Source: Rhynchospora pubera
Taxonomy: Eukaryota; Streptophyta; Magnoliopsida; Poales; Cyperaceae
Direction of reading: 5' to 3'
DNA length: 64,000 nucleotides
Assembly (NCBI GenBank): GCA_028095005.1
Contig: CM051459.1
Coordinates: forward strand, 119,199,431-119,263,430
Shown here: in pieces, positions 21,427 through 34,326 of the stretch
Numbering within the stretch: position 1 is the first letter of the stretch
How the letters are laid out: each line of letters begins with the position of its first letter
Translations under genes and position numbers: made by a program
Notes under the pieces: model-generated
What the model saw: only the letters and a program-made list of their open reading frames with translations
Databases searched by the model: none
Told to the model about the DNA's origin: nothing

Positions 21427-24400
21427 GTCTCTTTGGTCGTTGTAACTTTTTTAAGGGAAATGAGAAAAGAAATATAATAGTGCTGTTAGATAAATGTCTA
21501 CTGCCTACTGGGTTCTTTTTGTCTCTCTCTAGCGGCGCACGTACGTACAGTTAACAACGGTTGAATTGTTTCTAAGGGAGGATTATCACAAAAAAAAAAA
21601 AGCAAAGGTTGTATTTTGTACACGGCACTTGAACCAATGAGCCCCCATAAAAAGTCAATGATATGGAAATATAAGATCAAATAATTATTTGTTCACGCCT
21701 AACGGAAGAAAAAACTTATTCTAATGAAAAGTAAACTTTTTCCGAGATGTCAAAGACGACCTTTAATAGTCAATTTATTGCAAATCAGCATAATTATCAG
21801 ATTATAGTTTTTGTTGAGGAATTTTAAAACGAGAAGAAATTACTACAATATAAATAGTTATTGCAATGTTAATTTAAACGAATTAATTGTAAGCAATTAT
21901 TAAATCAAACTTTAGCAAAACACTAACTTTTTTTTTTGTGGGCTAAAATTGAAGCCTGGTTTGTCAAAGGGTTTTGTATGTTTGGGAGGGATTTTTGGGT
22001 TGTGTTTTCTCTATGTTACTTGCCCGAAATAGTAATTTTTAATAATTATTGAACGTTGCAGTGCCTACGAGTAAGGCCGGATCCATATTTAAAGAATGAA
22101 AATCGGTATTCTCTAAAATTTTTTTCGAATAATGCATACATTTATAGATAATAATTTTAGTGCTCCATTTGTATTTTTGTAAGAAAATTCTTATTTGATC
22201 CTCATAAAAATATGAAATTATTCTATTACTCCCGTAACAATTTGTTGATTTTTTATGTGACCATTCTCTTATTGACCCCTATCTAATATTTTCTGATTCT
22301 ATCAGTGCATACGTGTTTCTTCTTAAAAAAAATCTAAAAACTATTTTATCAATGTTGGTGCTGGATAGAAAAACAGAGGATAGAAAAAAATTAAAGAAAA
22401 AGGACAATTATTGAGCTCACGAGGAAAGAGTGGCAAACTCGGGAACCGCACTTTCCAGATAAGCAAAGAGGCAGAAAGCAACAAGTGTAAATAATAAAAA
22501 AGAAAGAAGAGGACTAGAAGAAGGGATTTGGTCAAGCTGAGTGGTGTGAATGTGTAATTGATTGAAGTTGAGAAATGGAAAAGGGAGACAAGTGGACAAG
22601 GAAACAACAGGCAGGCAGGAATCAAGCTGCAGTGGATCTTATCTCATTCCCTCACTCTAATTATTTTAGGTCAGATTAGAGAGCGATTGAACGCTTATGC
22701 AAGTGGGGCTGCCACCAAGGCTGCTTCTCCTAGGGTTTAATTATGGCTCTTCTTTGGTGCAAATTTGTGTAATATAAGGTGTGTTTACAAAGATGAGGAA
22801 TTGGGTTATTCTTAGAGTTGTTATTTTTAAAATTAAAGTGCATCATATTGAGAATAATATTAAATAATGTTAATTTTATAATTTTTAATAATTTTGGAAT
22901 AATAGCGAGAAAGAAGACAACATGGTTCTTTTATATTGTTCTAATGTTAGTCTGAAAATTAACAAAATTTCCACTAAGTTACAATTTCTACTATTCTCAA
23001 CTACTTTTCCAATGTTATCCTATTTAACTATCCTCAATTCCTCATGCATCCAAACATACTCCACAATATCTAGTCTGTATCTGTATAATGTAAAATGAAA
23101 GAATGATAAGATTCAATTTTTCTCCTTTCTTTTTGTTAGTTTACATATTTATGTAATCTAATTTTTTATGAGGTTTGATGTTTTTGTTCAAAAAGATATT
23201 TCAATTAAAATTTCACATATCCAAAAATTTGGTCCAATTAAAATAAGATATGGATTGATTTATTTTAATTAATTATGATGTGTGTGTGTGTGTGTATGCT
23301 TATTTTGTTTCTTTTTATTGTCCACGTTTGAAAAAAATTATAATTTCATTAAACGTTAAGCATGAAATATTATCTTTTTAAGATATTTTAAATATCATCA
23401 ACTTAGTACCATGACTTCAAGTTCAAGTCACAAAATAACTGATGCTTTTAAATTAATTATATAATAAAATTTCAACAACACATCACAAATCCACAGAAGA
23501 TCCAAACTCGCTAATGGGTCAGCTTGCTATCGACACCACCCGAGATCTAATCCATTAAAAATTAGATTTCGTGGTACTTAATTAGTGAGTGATAATGACC
23601 CTACCACGGGATATTTGCGTATCTAACACTGCAGTACTCTCATTTTGAAATTGGAAGTATCTGTCATTTCCAAAGAAAAAAGTTTCAATTTTGTTAGGAC
23701 ACGGCTAACTGCCTAACTTGAATAAAAATCTTTTACGAAACACGTATTTTTAATAAATAGAGGATTAAATATTTCCATTAGTAATTCCCCGTACATTTAT
23801 TTTTTTAGCTAATGAAAATTCAAATCAAATAACAACATGATGGAAATCAAGAACTTTAACAATTAATGTTCAGGGAATTTCGGAAATTACCCATATCAGT
23901 ACATATAATTATAAGTTTTCATGATAACCAAAATAATCTTAAATATCAGAAATATTTATATGAGAATTTAAAAATTATAATATAGATCATGCATGATCCT
24001 TTTAACTTTAACAGTTGAGTTTAAGTTAATGGTTGGTTAATTTAAAAATGAAGCTACGGACCTACAGTAGAGACACTATAATATGAGATTTAAACTGCAG
24101 TCACATTAAAAAAAACATAAAAAATCTTGATCACATCTATCGTTTGAGCACAAATAGAGATTGATAAATTTATACTGATACGTGAATATAAAACTTTTCA
24201 AATTGAAAAATCACGAGTATTAAAATTATTCTATTCGTGCTATATTACCTTTTTTTCTGCCAAACTAAAAAACTTGTCATTACCTAGATAGTTATTTATC
24301 GTCACCAATTAATGTTGAAATTATATTCATCTAACCCACTCTTTAATGGTGTAGTTGATGTGTAATTTACATAATTAAGTTCCCCTAACTCGTAAACTTG

Positions 24401-25000
24401 CTAGTTGTCCAACACAACATCTATTAATTAATTTTCACGGAGCCGATGCTGAGTGTCGGAAATATATTATTCAATTATACCAGTAGAATATTACTGATGA
24501 CCAAGCATGTTTAATTTTTTATATAGTTTGTGAGTTATGGTTCACCTAGCATGTTCGTTTAATAATATATGTTAGATATTAGCTTTGAAAAAAAAGAATA
24601 ACAATACATACACAACTTATCGTGAAAGTCTTCTTTTGACCCTTCGCTCTTGGATCATTTCATTATAGTTCAAATAGGTCCTTAAAATTATCCAGGTTCA
24701 ATAAGCCTCCTAAAACATCATTGTGCTTGACTGAACTTAGTTTTTTTTTAAAAAATGATAAGAAATGATCAAGTTTTCTAACTAATGTTTTTAATTAAAT
24801 ATTTTTTAAAGGACTTCCAACTAAATTTAGAACATGCGACCCTCCACGATTGAACTTAGCTTTTAATTCCTCGAATAAAAAATTACAGCATTGCCCATCA
24901 TATAAAAAATTATCTTCGATCAATATTAGAACTGATGAGTGATGACATAGCTCCTTATTCGAAATCAAAATGATATTATTAATCTACCTAAAACTTTAAC
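21427..25000. other. Intergenic, AT-rich, no gene seen
   Basis: Short ORFs only, none with family resemblance. Contains a TG run at 23278-23296 and purine-rich words near 22480-22620. The first few hundred bases are the upstream region of the 20768-21295 gene. Confidence 0.5.
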
Positions 25001-25010
25001 GAGATATGCT

Positions 25011-25188
25011 GGGAATTGCTCAGGACAATCCTGAGTTTGCACAACACTCCCACATTTTCTGTGAGAAAACTTAAATGCCCTCAAATTTTTATAGATTAAT
25101 TGTAATCAAACTTTTTCATTTTAAACAAAGGATAGTTTGATCTTAAATGGAGTATTTTGCAAACTCAAGAGTGACCTGAGTAATTCCC
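25011..25188. mobile_element. Mutator-type MITE, 178 bp
   Basis: Left end GGGAATTGCTCAGGACAATC; right end reverse-complemented GGGAATTACTCAGGTCACTC. The similarity continues through TTGAGTTTGCA for about 33 bp. An exact 9 bp duplication, agatatgct, lies at 25002-25010 and 25189-25197. Ends beginning GGG plus a 9 bp duplication point to Mutator. Confidence 0.87.
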
Positions 25189-25496
25189 AGATATGCTGCA
25201 TAACAGGCGACCAATATAATTATGACCTCTAAACAAAGATATATTGACTATGTATAATGATCCATATAATTCTCAAATTGAAAAAAAAAAAGATAAATTT
25301 TAAATACATTTAATTTTTAAGGACTTTTAGTGTCCCACGTCAAAATCTAATATCCACATTACCTGTCAAAATCTATCTCCACACCACAACAATTAATGGT
25401 AGCAGAGAGCCATCCCTTGGGTGACACATGAGAGTCATCCAATTGACACATCATGACCACATTATATTTTTCACTTTATTAATATATTACAGTCTT

Positions 25497-25647
25497 TTTT
25501 TAAGATAAATTGGAGGTCTAAGTCACCCAACTTATTTTTAAATTAAATGTCTATGAAAGACCCCTCAGCCGGATTTCGAACCTGCAACCTTTCACTCAAG
25601 GACTCAAGGTGCATTGCTCTTTGCCACTAGACCAAGAGCTGGTTCTC
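25497..25647 (-). mobile_element. tRNA-derived SINE, copy A
   Basis: Read on the minus strand, the head is tRNA-like: A box CTTGGTCTAGTGGCAAAGAG and B box GGTTCGAAATCC, followed by a tRNA-unrelated body and an A-rich tail at the 25497 side. A 16 bp exact duplication, aatatattacagtctt, flanks it at 25481-25496 and 25648-25663. Shares its body with copy B at 35906-36082. Confidence 0.9.
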
Positions 25648-25929
25648 AATATATTACAGTCTTGAGTGCAAATAAAGAAAGTATAATTCAATGATTTCAA
25701 TCATGAGGTCAATCGGGGTAAAATTTTTCAAGTATACTAATTGCATGGAGGGCAATAAAGCAAATACTGAAAATTAAAGTGTTTTAATTTTATTTGTTCG
25801 TTTCTTTGATTGCGAGAACATCTTGTTTTAGTAAAATAAATATGCAAATTCCAAAACTTTAATTTCTGCTTATGGTTTTATATTGCATTTGTGGTGAATG
25901 AATTACAGCATAATATTGATTTAAGTCCA

Positions 25930-26830
25930 CCATCATCTTTGTGTATTATAATGTCATCATTTAATCATTAATAAAAAAGTGAAACGGGGTGATAAGGATC
26001 ATATCCCCGATATTCATCATCCACATCATTCCCACGCATTTTTTCTATTTTTGGCTCTACGCGTTTCTATTTTTGGAATCGCTCTGTTTCTCTCCCTGCC
26101 GCATACGCTCGTTCCCCCTCTCACCTCTCCCGCGTACGCTCCCCTCTCCCCCTCCCCTCTCACACACACACTATATATTGATTCTAACTGTTGAGATTAA
26201 CATATTTAAATGTTGAAGTTAATATATATAATTGTTGATATATATGCCAACTTCAACAATTTAAATATGCTCACTTCAAATATTACCTTCAACATTTAAA
26301 TATGTCAAGTTCAACAATTATGTATATTAACTTCAACAACAGTTACATATATAACTTCAACAACTACATATATAACTTCAACAGTTACACATATTAACTT
26401 CAACAGTTATATATATTAACTTCAACAGTTACATATATAACATATTACTTCAACAGTTACATATATAACTTCAACAACTACATATATAACTTCAACAGTT
26501 ACACATATTAACTTCAAAGAAATATAGGACAGAACTGAAATCGTTGATGGTCAGTAGTGGAGGATAACTGGAGAAGACGGGAAGCTGTCAAGCGACACAT
26601 GCTAGTGGTGGGGAGAAGAGGAATGAGAGGGCGTCGATACTGGAGGAGAGGCCATGGGCCCATGGCTGAAGGAGAGGCGTAGGTGGAGAGAGAAGGGACG
26701 GGACTAGAGATAGCGTACGGAGGAGGGGGAAGGGGCGGGAGATAGCATACGCGTGAGAAGGGAGGAGTTAGTTACAGCATACGCGTGAGGATGATGGGGA
26801 TGATAGAATCTTAGAGATGGTCCTAAGCAA
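25930..26830. mobile_element. Inverted-repeat element with TTGAAGTTAAT core
   Basis: A GC-rich arm at about 26050-26160 (cgcatacgctcgttccccct) is mirrored at about 26700-26790 (gcatacgcgtgagaagggag). Between them lies an array of TTGAAGTTAAT and its complement (26185-26515). The right edge reads atgatggggatgatagaatc followed by agatggtcctaagcaattcc, which mirrors 13795-13930. No clean target duplication was found; limits are approximate. Confidence 0.45.
26185..26515. repeat. TTGAAGTTAATAT minisatellite in both orientations
   Basis: About 15 units of 17-24 bp. The first few read tgttgaagttaatatat and the rest read the complement, acttcaacagttacatata. Includes a near-exact longer duplication (26340-26400 and 26455-26515). 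Confidence 0.8.
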
Positions 26831-27505
26831 TTCCGAAAGTGAAAGTGTGAAACGTGCATTCAATCCTGATAGCTACGACTATGATGGCAACACAAATTAA
26901 CAATCCAGCTAGAATGTTTCAAACTTTGCTTAATTTATTTATTTTAATGTGCAAATTACTTTGTTCAAATTTCAAAGTTCTCTTTGTTCAAACTAATTAA
27001 ATTTATTTTGAATAATGTCTTCATGAAGACATACAATGATAATTTATTAATTTTACCGAGACACAGTGCCTGCTTCAAGCGAACCAAATATCATATATTT
27101 GGGACTTTATGTAATATATGTATTATTGTACGGAAAATGTAATATTTATACTATTAAGTCGAAATAATTCTACTTGAAGCAGCAACAACGATAATGCTAA
27201 TAACGATGGTAAACATAATGACAACGATGATAATACTACCAATTATAAATCTTTAAACTTCTTAGAGTACATGGCACCTCTTTCGTGTTGTGATTCATTT
27301 GATTTTGCATTTTTTTTTCTCCTCATTTATTTTGAACAGACAACCCATATATTTAATATTTTTTTATCTAAAAGAGAGATATAGTTGACATATCTAAGAT
27401 ACAAAAACTTTTACACTAAATTAAATGAAGGTAATCGAACTTTTTTTATTATTTTTATATATAATTAATAAATTGCATTCCTTAACGTATTTTTCATTGT
27501 TCAAT
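26831..27505. other. Intergenic, no gene seen
   Basis: AT-rich, with an imperfect (AAC/GAT)n-like stretch at 27183-27240 and no family signal. Confidence 0.5.
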
Positions 27506-27518
27506 GTTTTGAAAATAT

Positions 27519-27647
27519 TTTTTTTAAGAAAGAGGGAGGTCTTTGCCATCCAACTTTTTTGAAATTAAAGGTGTATACGGGGCTTGAACCCTTAATCTCA
27601 TGGAGACCAGTCTAGTGTTCTTACCACTAAGCTACTAGACAACATGG
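27519..27647 (-). mobile_element. tRNA-derived SINE, copy C (different family)
   Basis: On the minus strand the head reads TAGTAGCTTAGTGGTAAGAA (A box) and GGGTTCAAGCCCC (B box), ending in an A-rich tail at the 27519 side. The exact duplication gttttgaaaatat lies at 27506-27518 and 27648-27660. The body differs from copies A and B, so this is a second SINE lineage. Confidence 0.83.
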
Positions 27648-27660
27648 GTTTTGAAAATAT

Positions 27661-28756
27661 ATTTATTTCTGTCCAAGATTTGTTGTAGATAACATTTTTT
27701 ATATAAATTATCTTAGTTTAAACAAAATACATAAAATAACTGTAGTAAATGATGATGATAACGATGATAATTACAATAAAAATAACAGCAAACAACAAAA
27801 ATTCATCGTTCCGTTTAATAGGTTATTAAAACGTTATTATTGTTAGAGGACGTGGATCACATGGTGATGTTGGGTCATGGTCGCGCGCTTTGAGTGGGGT
27901 AGGGTTAATTAGGTTGTCAGATCAGATCTTGCGTAGTTGCTTTGCTTTGCCATTTTGACATTTCCACTTATCAAAACTTGTCGGCTGTCTGATTGGGAGG
28001 TGCATGTCCATTTGCTTTGCTGCCATCCAATGTGCTTCTTGTTAGAACCTTGATCCTCTCCATTCCAAACTAACGCGGATACGACCGTGATGGAGTTCTT
28101 ATGTGATGAATAAATATCTTTATGTTAAACCCACAACCTTCATTCAAAATTTACATTGAGACAAAAGAGCAACGTTGAGAGAACCTTGTCCTTTGGTGGT
28201 ATAAATTAATCTTGCCGCGGATCTAAACTATTTAAAATTTTAGAGCACTAATTTGCAAAGTGCAAGTAAATTAGTAAACCAACTTTCATAGTAGAATTGC
28301 CGGTCATTTATTTAGGTGAAGAGAAACAAATGCATGATTTTTAAGCAAATATTATCGTCTATTAGAACCTAAAAGCTTATTGTGTACTGTTATAATTTCA
28401 AGCCTACCGTTGCGTACAAGTTTTAATTAGAAAAAGACTGCCAACAAAAGTAGAATATAAAATAACCAAGTTGTTCATATTCCTAAATAATTGTTCGGCA
28501 CCAAATCTTCACACACATGCGCCTCCTAATAATCATCATTTGATTTGCACCGCATGTATGCTTCTAGGGGGACCCTCTTTATTCCACCATTATTTAGCTA
28601 TGATTTAATGAAGAGTGCCGTGTTGAAAGTTCGTTTTTGTGCGTATTAAGAGTAAAATATGTGGGATGCCTTTGTTCCATCTTTTGAAAAATAATATATA
28701 CTGGTATATATGGCCATTAATTGCGTAACAAATACAAATATCAGCAATCCACCACT
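27661..28756. other. Intergenic, no gene seen
   Basis: No coding signal. A slightly GC-richer island at 27845-28060 could be regulatory, but nothing definite is present. Confidence 0.4.
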
Positions 28757-29128
28757 CCACATGTTGCCACAACTTCATATTTTATCAATATTAATTTTTT
28801 AAAAAATTCAAACATTAAATCCAAACCGTTGATCTTGTTCAATTTAATGAGCGATGTGTTCCTATATAAGATTTATAAATTTAAAGTCAGTTTGATACTC
28901 AATCGAGTGACCAAATGATGAACGTATTAGAATTAATCTGTCATATTTAACTAAATTTGTTCATTTGTTGACCACTTGATCAAGTATCAAACTAACTCCA
29001 AATTTTATAAAGGTTATATAGAAACGCATTGTTCATTAAATTAAACAGTATCAACAGTTTGGATTCAACGTTTGAATTTTAAAAATTTTAAATATTAATA
29101 AAATATGAAGTTGCGGCAACTTGTGGCA
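28757..29128. mobile_element. Foldback MITE, ~370 bp
   Basis: Two long arms are inverted copies of each other: the left begins ccacatgttgccacaacttc and the right, reverse-complemented, ccacaagttgccgcaacttc. They stay alignable for about 150 bp (for example tcaaacattaaatccaaacc against tcaaacgttgaatccaaact). No clear target duplication. Non-coding. Confidence 0.72.
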
Positions 29129-29145
29129 TCCAAAAATAGTGACAG

Positions 29146-31338
29146 CGGAATCTTTCTCAACTACAAATATTTTGCATATTTACTTATCACTTCTTAGTAA
29201 GATTTCAATATGCACCCCAACAGTTGAGTAATTGAGTTATAGTAGTAACTTTAATTTCTACAATAATCTCTTCACCGAAATTATTTTCTGCTTGATTAGG
29301 TCAATGCATTAACTTAGCGTAAAAGATTACAGAACAATTTATTCTGATTGAATGTGTGTTGTAACTCCAGCATTGGCCTTTTGACATTATCCAATATAAA
29401 ACAAATCGATATCTTTTAATTATATTGATCTCAATATTGTTCTGTGCATAAAACTAAATCTTTTGAAATAAATTATCTTCTGGATGTAAACTGATAGTAA
29501 AAAAATTTTAAATATGATATAAGCTTTAAAAATTCGAAAAGTAGCAAAAAAAATTAATATATAAAATCTGATTTGCTATGAGATTTCAATAAATAAAGTG
29601 ACTTTGTGAAATTAATTTTTTTTTAGTTTTAAACTAAATATGATTGATAAGTTAATGAAATAGAGAAAAGAATCTTTGATGTATCTTATGAAATATTATT
29701 TGACTTTAACTTTTTATTGTCGGTTAAGGAGAGGCAAATAATATGCAAGTTCTCTTTTACCGATTATAGTCCATTTAAGCTATGATTGTAGCAATAGTTG
29801 TTCCATTCTATCCTTTTGTTTCCTTAGATAACCTGCACAGATTAAATCAATAAAAATATTCCAAATGGCAATTTGAATATGAGCATATGCAACGTTTCCA
29901 TCTCTCTGACTAATTACAGGACTCGGGTCAAAATGGCCACTAAGTTGGAGGCACACACACAACTCGATTGAAAAGCTTACTGGTGTTAATGCTAGCTAGA
30001 TCACTCTAGCACTAAATTATGATAATTTATTTTGCACCTTCAATATTGACCCATGTTCCCTTTTTTGGGTTTATTTCTTGATAATTCTTTTTTCTTTTGT
30101 TTGTCTAAGTGCATCTTAATAAGCATTGTGGTACCATATATGTGTGGTGTTTGTGTGTGTGTTTCTGTGATACATTAGAACTGGTTTTAACTGTCTAATT
30201 TGAAATGAAATTTTAAAACTGCGTATAAACTCTTCAATGAAATATATTCTAATGAAAAGAAACTGTTTTGTAATTTAAAGTGGTATAAGAACAGCCAACT
30301 ACCTTAATTTTATTTTTGTTCCCCTTGCCTACTTTACAGATTTCAGTTGCTCACCTATGACTATGAGATCTCTGAAAGCACAAATCATGATAGAAATAAA
30401 CGGCGGGATTTTAGAGTTGTAATTTCTGAATGATATGCTCTGGTTTGGAATAATATATTTGCATTTTGCTTAGTAGTTGATGTCATGTGCAATGATCGTG
30501 GAAAAATGCAAATTTTAAAGCTAACAATATGTAATTAAGTACGAAGAATAAATTCAACGAGTATTTTCATTACATCCACCCTATCAAGTTGGACCGATTC
30601 ATCAACAATCATATTAGATCCAACAGTAGTTGTACTAGTTCTGTCAAGATCAAAAGCCTCTGATGTACGAATTCTAGATGCATTTAAAAACTTTCTTCCA
30701 CGTCATCTTTAGTATATTCTTCACATGGATGGCATGAATTTGGTACTTTCGATATAAGACTAGCAATAATGAGTGTACTTCTACCCAAAAGCTTTACTTA
30801 AAACTTTAGTATTCGTTTTGGTGATGTTGGAACAAATGATTTATGCATTGTGGAAGTTGCACTAACAGATCAAAGTTTCTAGATCACTGCTAAAAAAAAT
30901 TTTTTTTTTGGAAGAACACTGCTAAAAATATTAATGAATGAATATAATAGCGTTATCATAAGTATCATCACCAATTATTACCCAAAAACAAGGGCCTAAA
31001 CCAAGTGTAAGTGATGCACTAAGTTAAATAATAAAAAGAATGTATCATGATATATGGGATCAAACATATGCTAAAGTGAATAATACTGGATGCTCTTCGG
31101 TACTATTAAGCGATGCACCAACAACATTTCCCAATTTCAGAGTATCCAGCCAAAGAACAAGTTCCAACAATTCAGAGGCACACCTCAAAAACGAAAACGT
31201 GCAAACACAAAATTTAGGGAACATGTAAATAACACAGACTGGCAAAACTTTTCTATCCTTAATTCATCTAGAAGTTCCAAATTAACATTGTAATTTAGTT
31301 TCAAAAAGCACTTGAAAAGCATGGTCTAAATAATGGGG
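29146..31338. other. Intergenic, no gene confirmed
   Basis: AT-rich. The block at 30540-30800 has a slightly coding-like look but no open frame. The ORFs at 29780-29962 and 31040-31293 are unsupported. The stretch nearest 31338 is the likely 3' UTR of prefoldin 6. Confidence 0.45.
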
Positions 31339-33847
31339 CTAGGCCTTGGCCTTTCCAGCTTGCACACTTTGTATCTTCTGTTGTAATTTCATTATCTACA
31401 AAGAAGTCACAAATAAATGTCAGTTCAAGCGTTAGTGCTTCAGACATTTAAAAGTGGACTTGAACAAATTGAGAGGTCAAATCAAATCATCAGGTCAAAA
31501 GATCTTAAAAGTTTTATCATCTTCAAAGAAAAGAAATGATTAGAGAATGGAGGCAAGCATACAGATTCCTTCTTGCTGTTCTGTTTGTTCTCGAAGTCTC
31601 TCAAAATGCCATCAAGTCGCTTTCTGTACATAACAATATTGTTAGGAAAAAAAAAAATCTTTTATACATGACAAATGTGAATATTTTTTTGTTTATGGAG
31701 AATTCATTGTGCCACTTAGTAATTGCTTTCATTCAAACAAAATTACAAACCAAGAAATTAAAATAAGAAAAACATACAATTCAGCAGAGATGTATTCAAT
31801 TCTCTTTTTAACATTTGCTTTTGCCTCTGCCAAATCCTGCTTGACGAGCACTGGCCCAATTAACTTGTATACATTGGCATCCTCCTTCAACAGCTCCAAT
31901 TCCTAATATCAATGCAAAATCCGTCAATGGGAGCCAACAATATTATAGAATCAAAAATATATGCGAGCTAAATCATAATTTCCAGTGAGAATTCAACTTT
32001 TTGGGGTTAGGGGTAGCCACTTCAGGTCAGTCGAAACAGACACACTGGTGAGCCAATGTATATTCTTATGGACCAGAGTTCTGAACCATATAACTTGTCA
32101 GGAAAAACTGACCTGAGCGGTCAGCACTGCCAGATTTTTAGAGTGCGGTTAATTTAAGTGAAAATAAGACAAGACATACCCTAACATGATTGTAATGGGT
32201 AAAAGGGTCCGATTTTTATTTAAATCACACACAAGCAGGTTAGTTTTTTGGCGAACAAATTAGATGTGTTTCCATTCTTAGATAGTTTTTTTTTCCCTTT
32301 TTTTTATTATTGCTGAAATATTAATTAGGGATTGGCTATTTATTCAACAAAAAGAGTAAAATCAAGTATAAACAGGCTGACACCAAGCACACCTAACCCA
32401 TTAAACTGAGGCAGGTGAACAACAACCACCATATGAATTTTGACTGTGTAACCAAGATGACAAGTTACATCATAATTTATAGCAGTAGTGTGGCTTAGTG
32501 TAGAGGTTAGTACCAAAAGAAGGTGACAATGGCTCAAAACATGGATTCTTAAGTCCAAATAAGCAGTTTATTCTGATCTCGTATGTCTATTCCAAGATTA
32601 AATTTATAATTGTTGACAAAATTCTTATCATATGCAGCAAACTAAATAGACAGGCATTGAAAATGGAGTAATCTAGTTGCATACATTTCATCATGAATTA
32701 GTTCAACCGAGCATGTTTTTTGTTTTTTTTTTTGTCCATCTGACCCAATTAAAAGAAATAAATGTCCAAATAGGTGTTTCAAGCTTACCACTACAAGAAA
32801 TTTGATATATTAATGAGAATATCTAAGTTTCAAAATGCAAGATTTGGACAGTAAGCTAGTCATCCATAGTAATATTTTATCTTTCGACTATGGAATAAGG
32901 ATTTTTTTTTTAAATAAAACACCAGCCATGTCAAGTATCCATGTACAAGCCAAAATTTCATCTAATTAGGTTTATGTTAATCAATCTATCGATTCTTCTT
33001 GTTCTCTGTGCTGATGCACAATTGCTTCAGTGAGGCATCTTTGGAATACTACTGCACATTTGCATGTGAACCAAGACACGATCAAATAAAATAACTCCAG
33101 ATTACACATTAGAGGCTGCTTCAGTAAAGATAAGCACCAATATATAGCACTTAAACTCTCAAGCTCTGGTAAAAAATAAATACTGTTTTTCAGTTTGAAG
33201 GAACATGCTTTACACTTCCACAAGAAGCTCACACAAATGAAAGTGAGAACGAGCTGAAATATATCATGGACCACTTTCTTGCTGCCAATATAACTGATAC
33301 GCTACTTCTAACAGTTTATTTCACACCAATTCAAGGGAAAATTTTATATAATAAACTGTACAATGTGTACTAGAGGCGAAAAGGACAAAAGTAACTAATC
33401 ATACCTTGAGTACAAGTTCATTCTCTCCCATCTGGATTGTGTATTGTTTCCTAACCTGGTGATTCTTGGATATATCTGAAATCAATTTAAAACAAAATGG
33501 TACATATCATTCCCCTCCAATTGTAGCAGGAACCATCAATAACACTTAAAAGTTAAAACCCACAAACGAATCAGTAAGGGAATTCAGGGATAAGGATTTG
33601 GGGGATTGATTAATTATAACCTTGCAAGCCTGATATGACTAGTATGTGTAAAGAAACAGGTGTAAATGTAATGAAGCTAGGGTTTGGTCTCCAATTCAAA
33701 ACAGACGGTTGAAAAGAAGATATTAAAACTGAAGGAAAGAAAAAAGGGAAAAAGAGAAGATGGGCTACCTTTCTGGATCTTACTAAGAGCGTTGGCTTCG
33801 CCTTCGAGTTCTCTCTGTAACTCTCTGAGGGCTGGGGACGCCGCCAT
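31339..33847 (-). CDS. PFD6: Prefoldin subunit 6
   Basis: A beta-type subunit of the hexameric prefoldin co-chaperone, which passes unfolded actin and tubulin to the cytosolic chaperonin CCT. Five exons join in phase: 33769-33847, 33405-33475, 31778-31902, 31563-31623 and 31339-31395, 393 nt, 130 residues, the normal family length. The product starts MAASPALRELQRELEGEANA and ends VQAGKAKA. The two coiled-coil helices frame the central hairpin block GENELVLKELELLKEDANVY..IGPVLVKQDL, the signature of the subunit 6 family. All introns are GT-AG; the intron between exons 2 and 3 is about 1.5 kb. No damage is seen. Recognition rests on near-full-length similarity to plant PFD6. Confidence 0.96.
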
Positions 33848-34312
33848 GGATGTAGAAGCAGAATTTCAGCTTCTGTCTTGTGAAAGTGAAAGTGTTTTGC
33901 TACAACAACTGGAGAGGTGTGCCAAAGAGAAACAGGAGAATAGTGGGCTCATTTAGGCCCAATCATATCGTTATTACATAGCTTATTTCTTTTCTCTAAG
34001 TGGGCCTGGCTGAGGGTTCGGAATTCTCTTATTGGGCTGGGATCTATTATTGGGCTAAAAATATTTTTATATATTGGAGCTACGCCGTGAAGAATTTTCG
34101 AAATAAGGTATCAGTTATAAGAGCATTTTTTTTTTTTACTTCAAAAAGTTAACATATGCACTATTTTAGTCTTTGATGGTAGTAGATTGGTCCTCTTATT
34201 CAATTTTCTTTTCTTTGGTACTTTGTTGTGGCATTATAGATCAAATATGGTTTAATTTGTGGCTATAAATGGGGCAGTCTTAACAAAACTTAAGTACAAA
34301 TACATGCTATAT
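33848..34312. promoter_or_regulatory. 5' flank of prefoldin 6
   Basis: Upstream of the start codon at 33847. The start lies in the palindrome GCCATGGC-like context, which creates a spurious plus-strand ATG. No TATA box was fixed. Confidence 0.35.
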
Positions 34313-34326
34313 ACATGGATGTATGC

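Noticed and set aside
25979..26216. Two overlapping plus-strand ORFs of 71 and 75 residues
   Set aside because: They fall in a GC-rich arm of an inverted-repeat element and continue into the minisatellite.
26185..26515. CRISPR-like array
   Set aside because: Units are adjacent and degenerate, with no unique spacers; this is a plant genome.
30540..30830. Possible decayed coding remnant
   Set aside because: Composition is slightly less AT-rich but no frame stays open and no family is recognised.
33684..33956. Plus-strand 90-residue ORF
   Set aside because: Shadow of prefoldin 6 exon 1 and its leader; the ATG comes from a palindromic CCATGG.
34259..34326. N-terminal part of the 178-residue RNase H ORF
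   Set aside because: This segment is pre-insertion flank plus target duplication; the coding similarity begins only after 34326.
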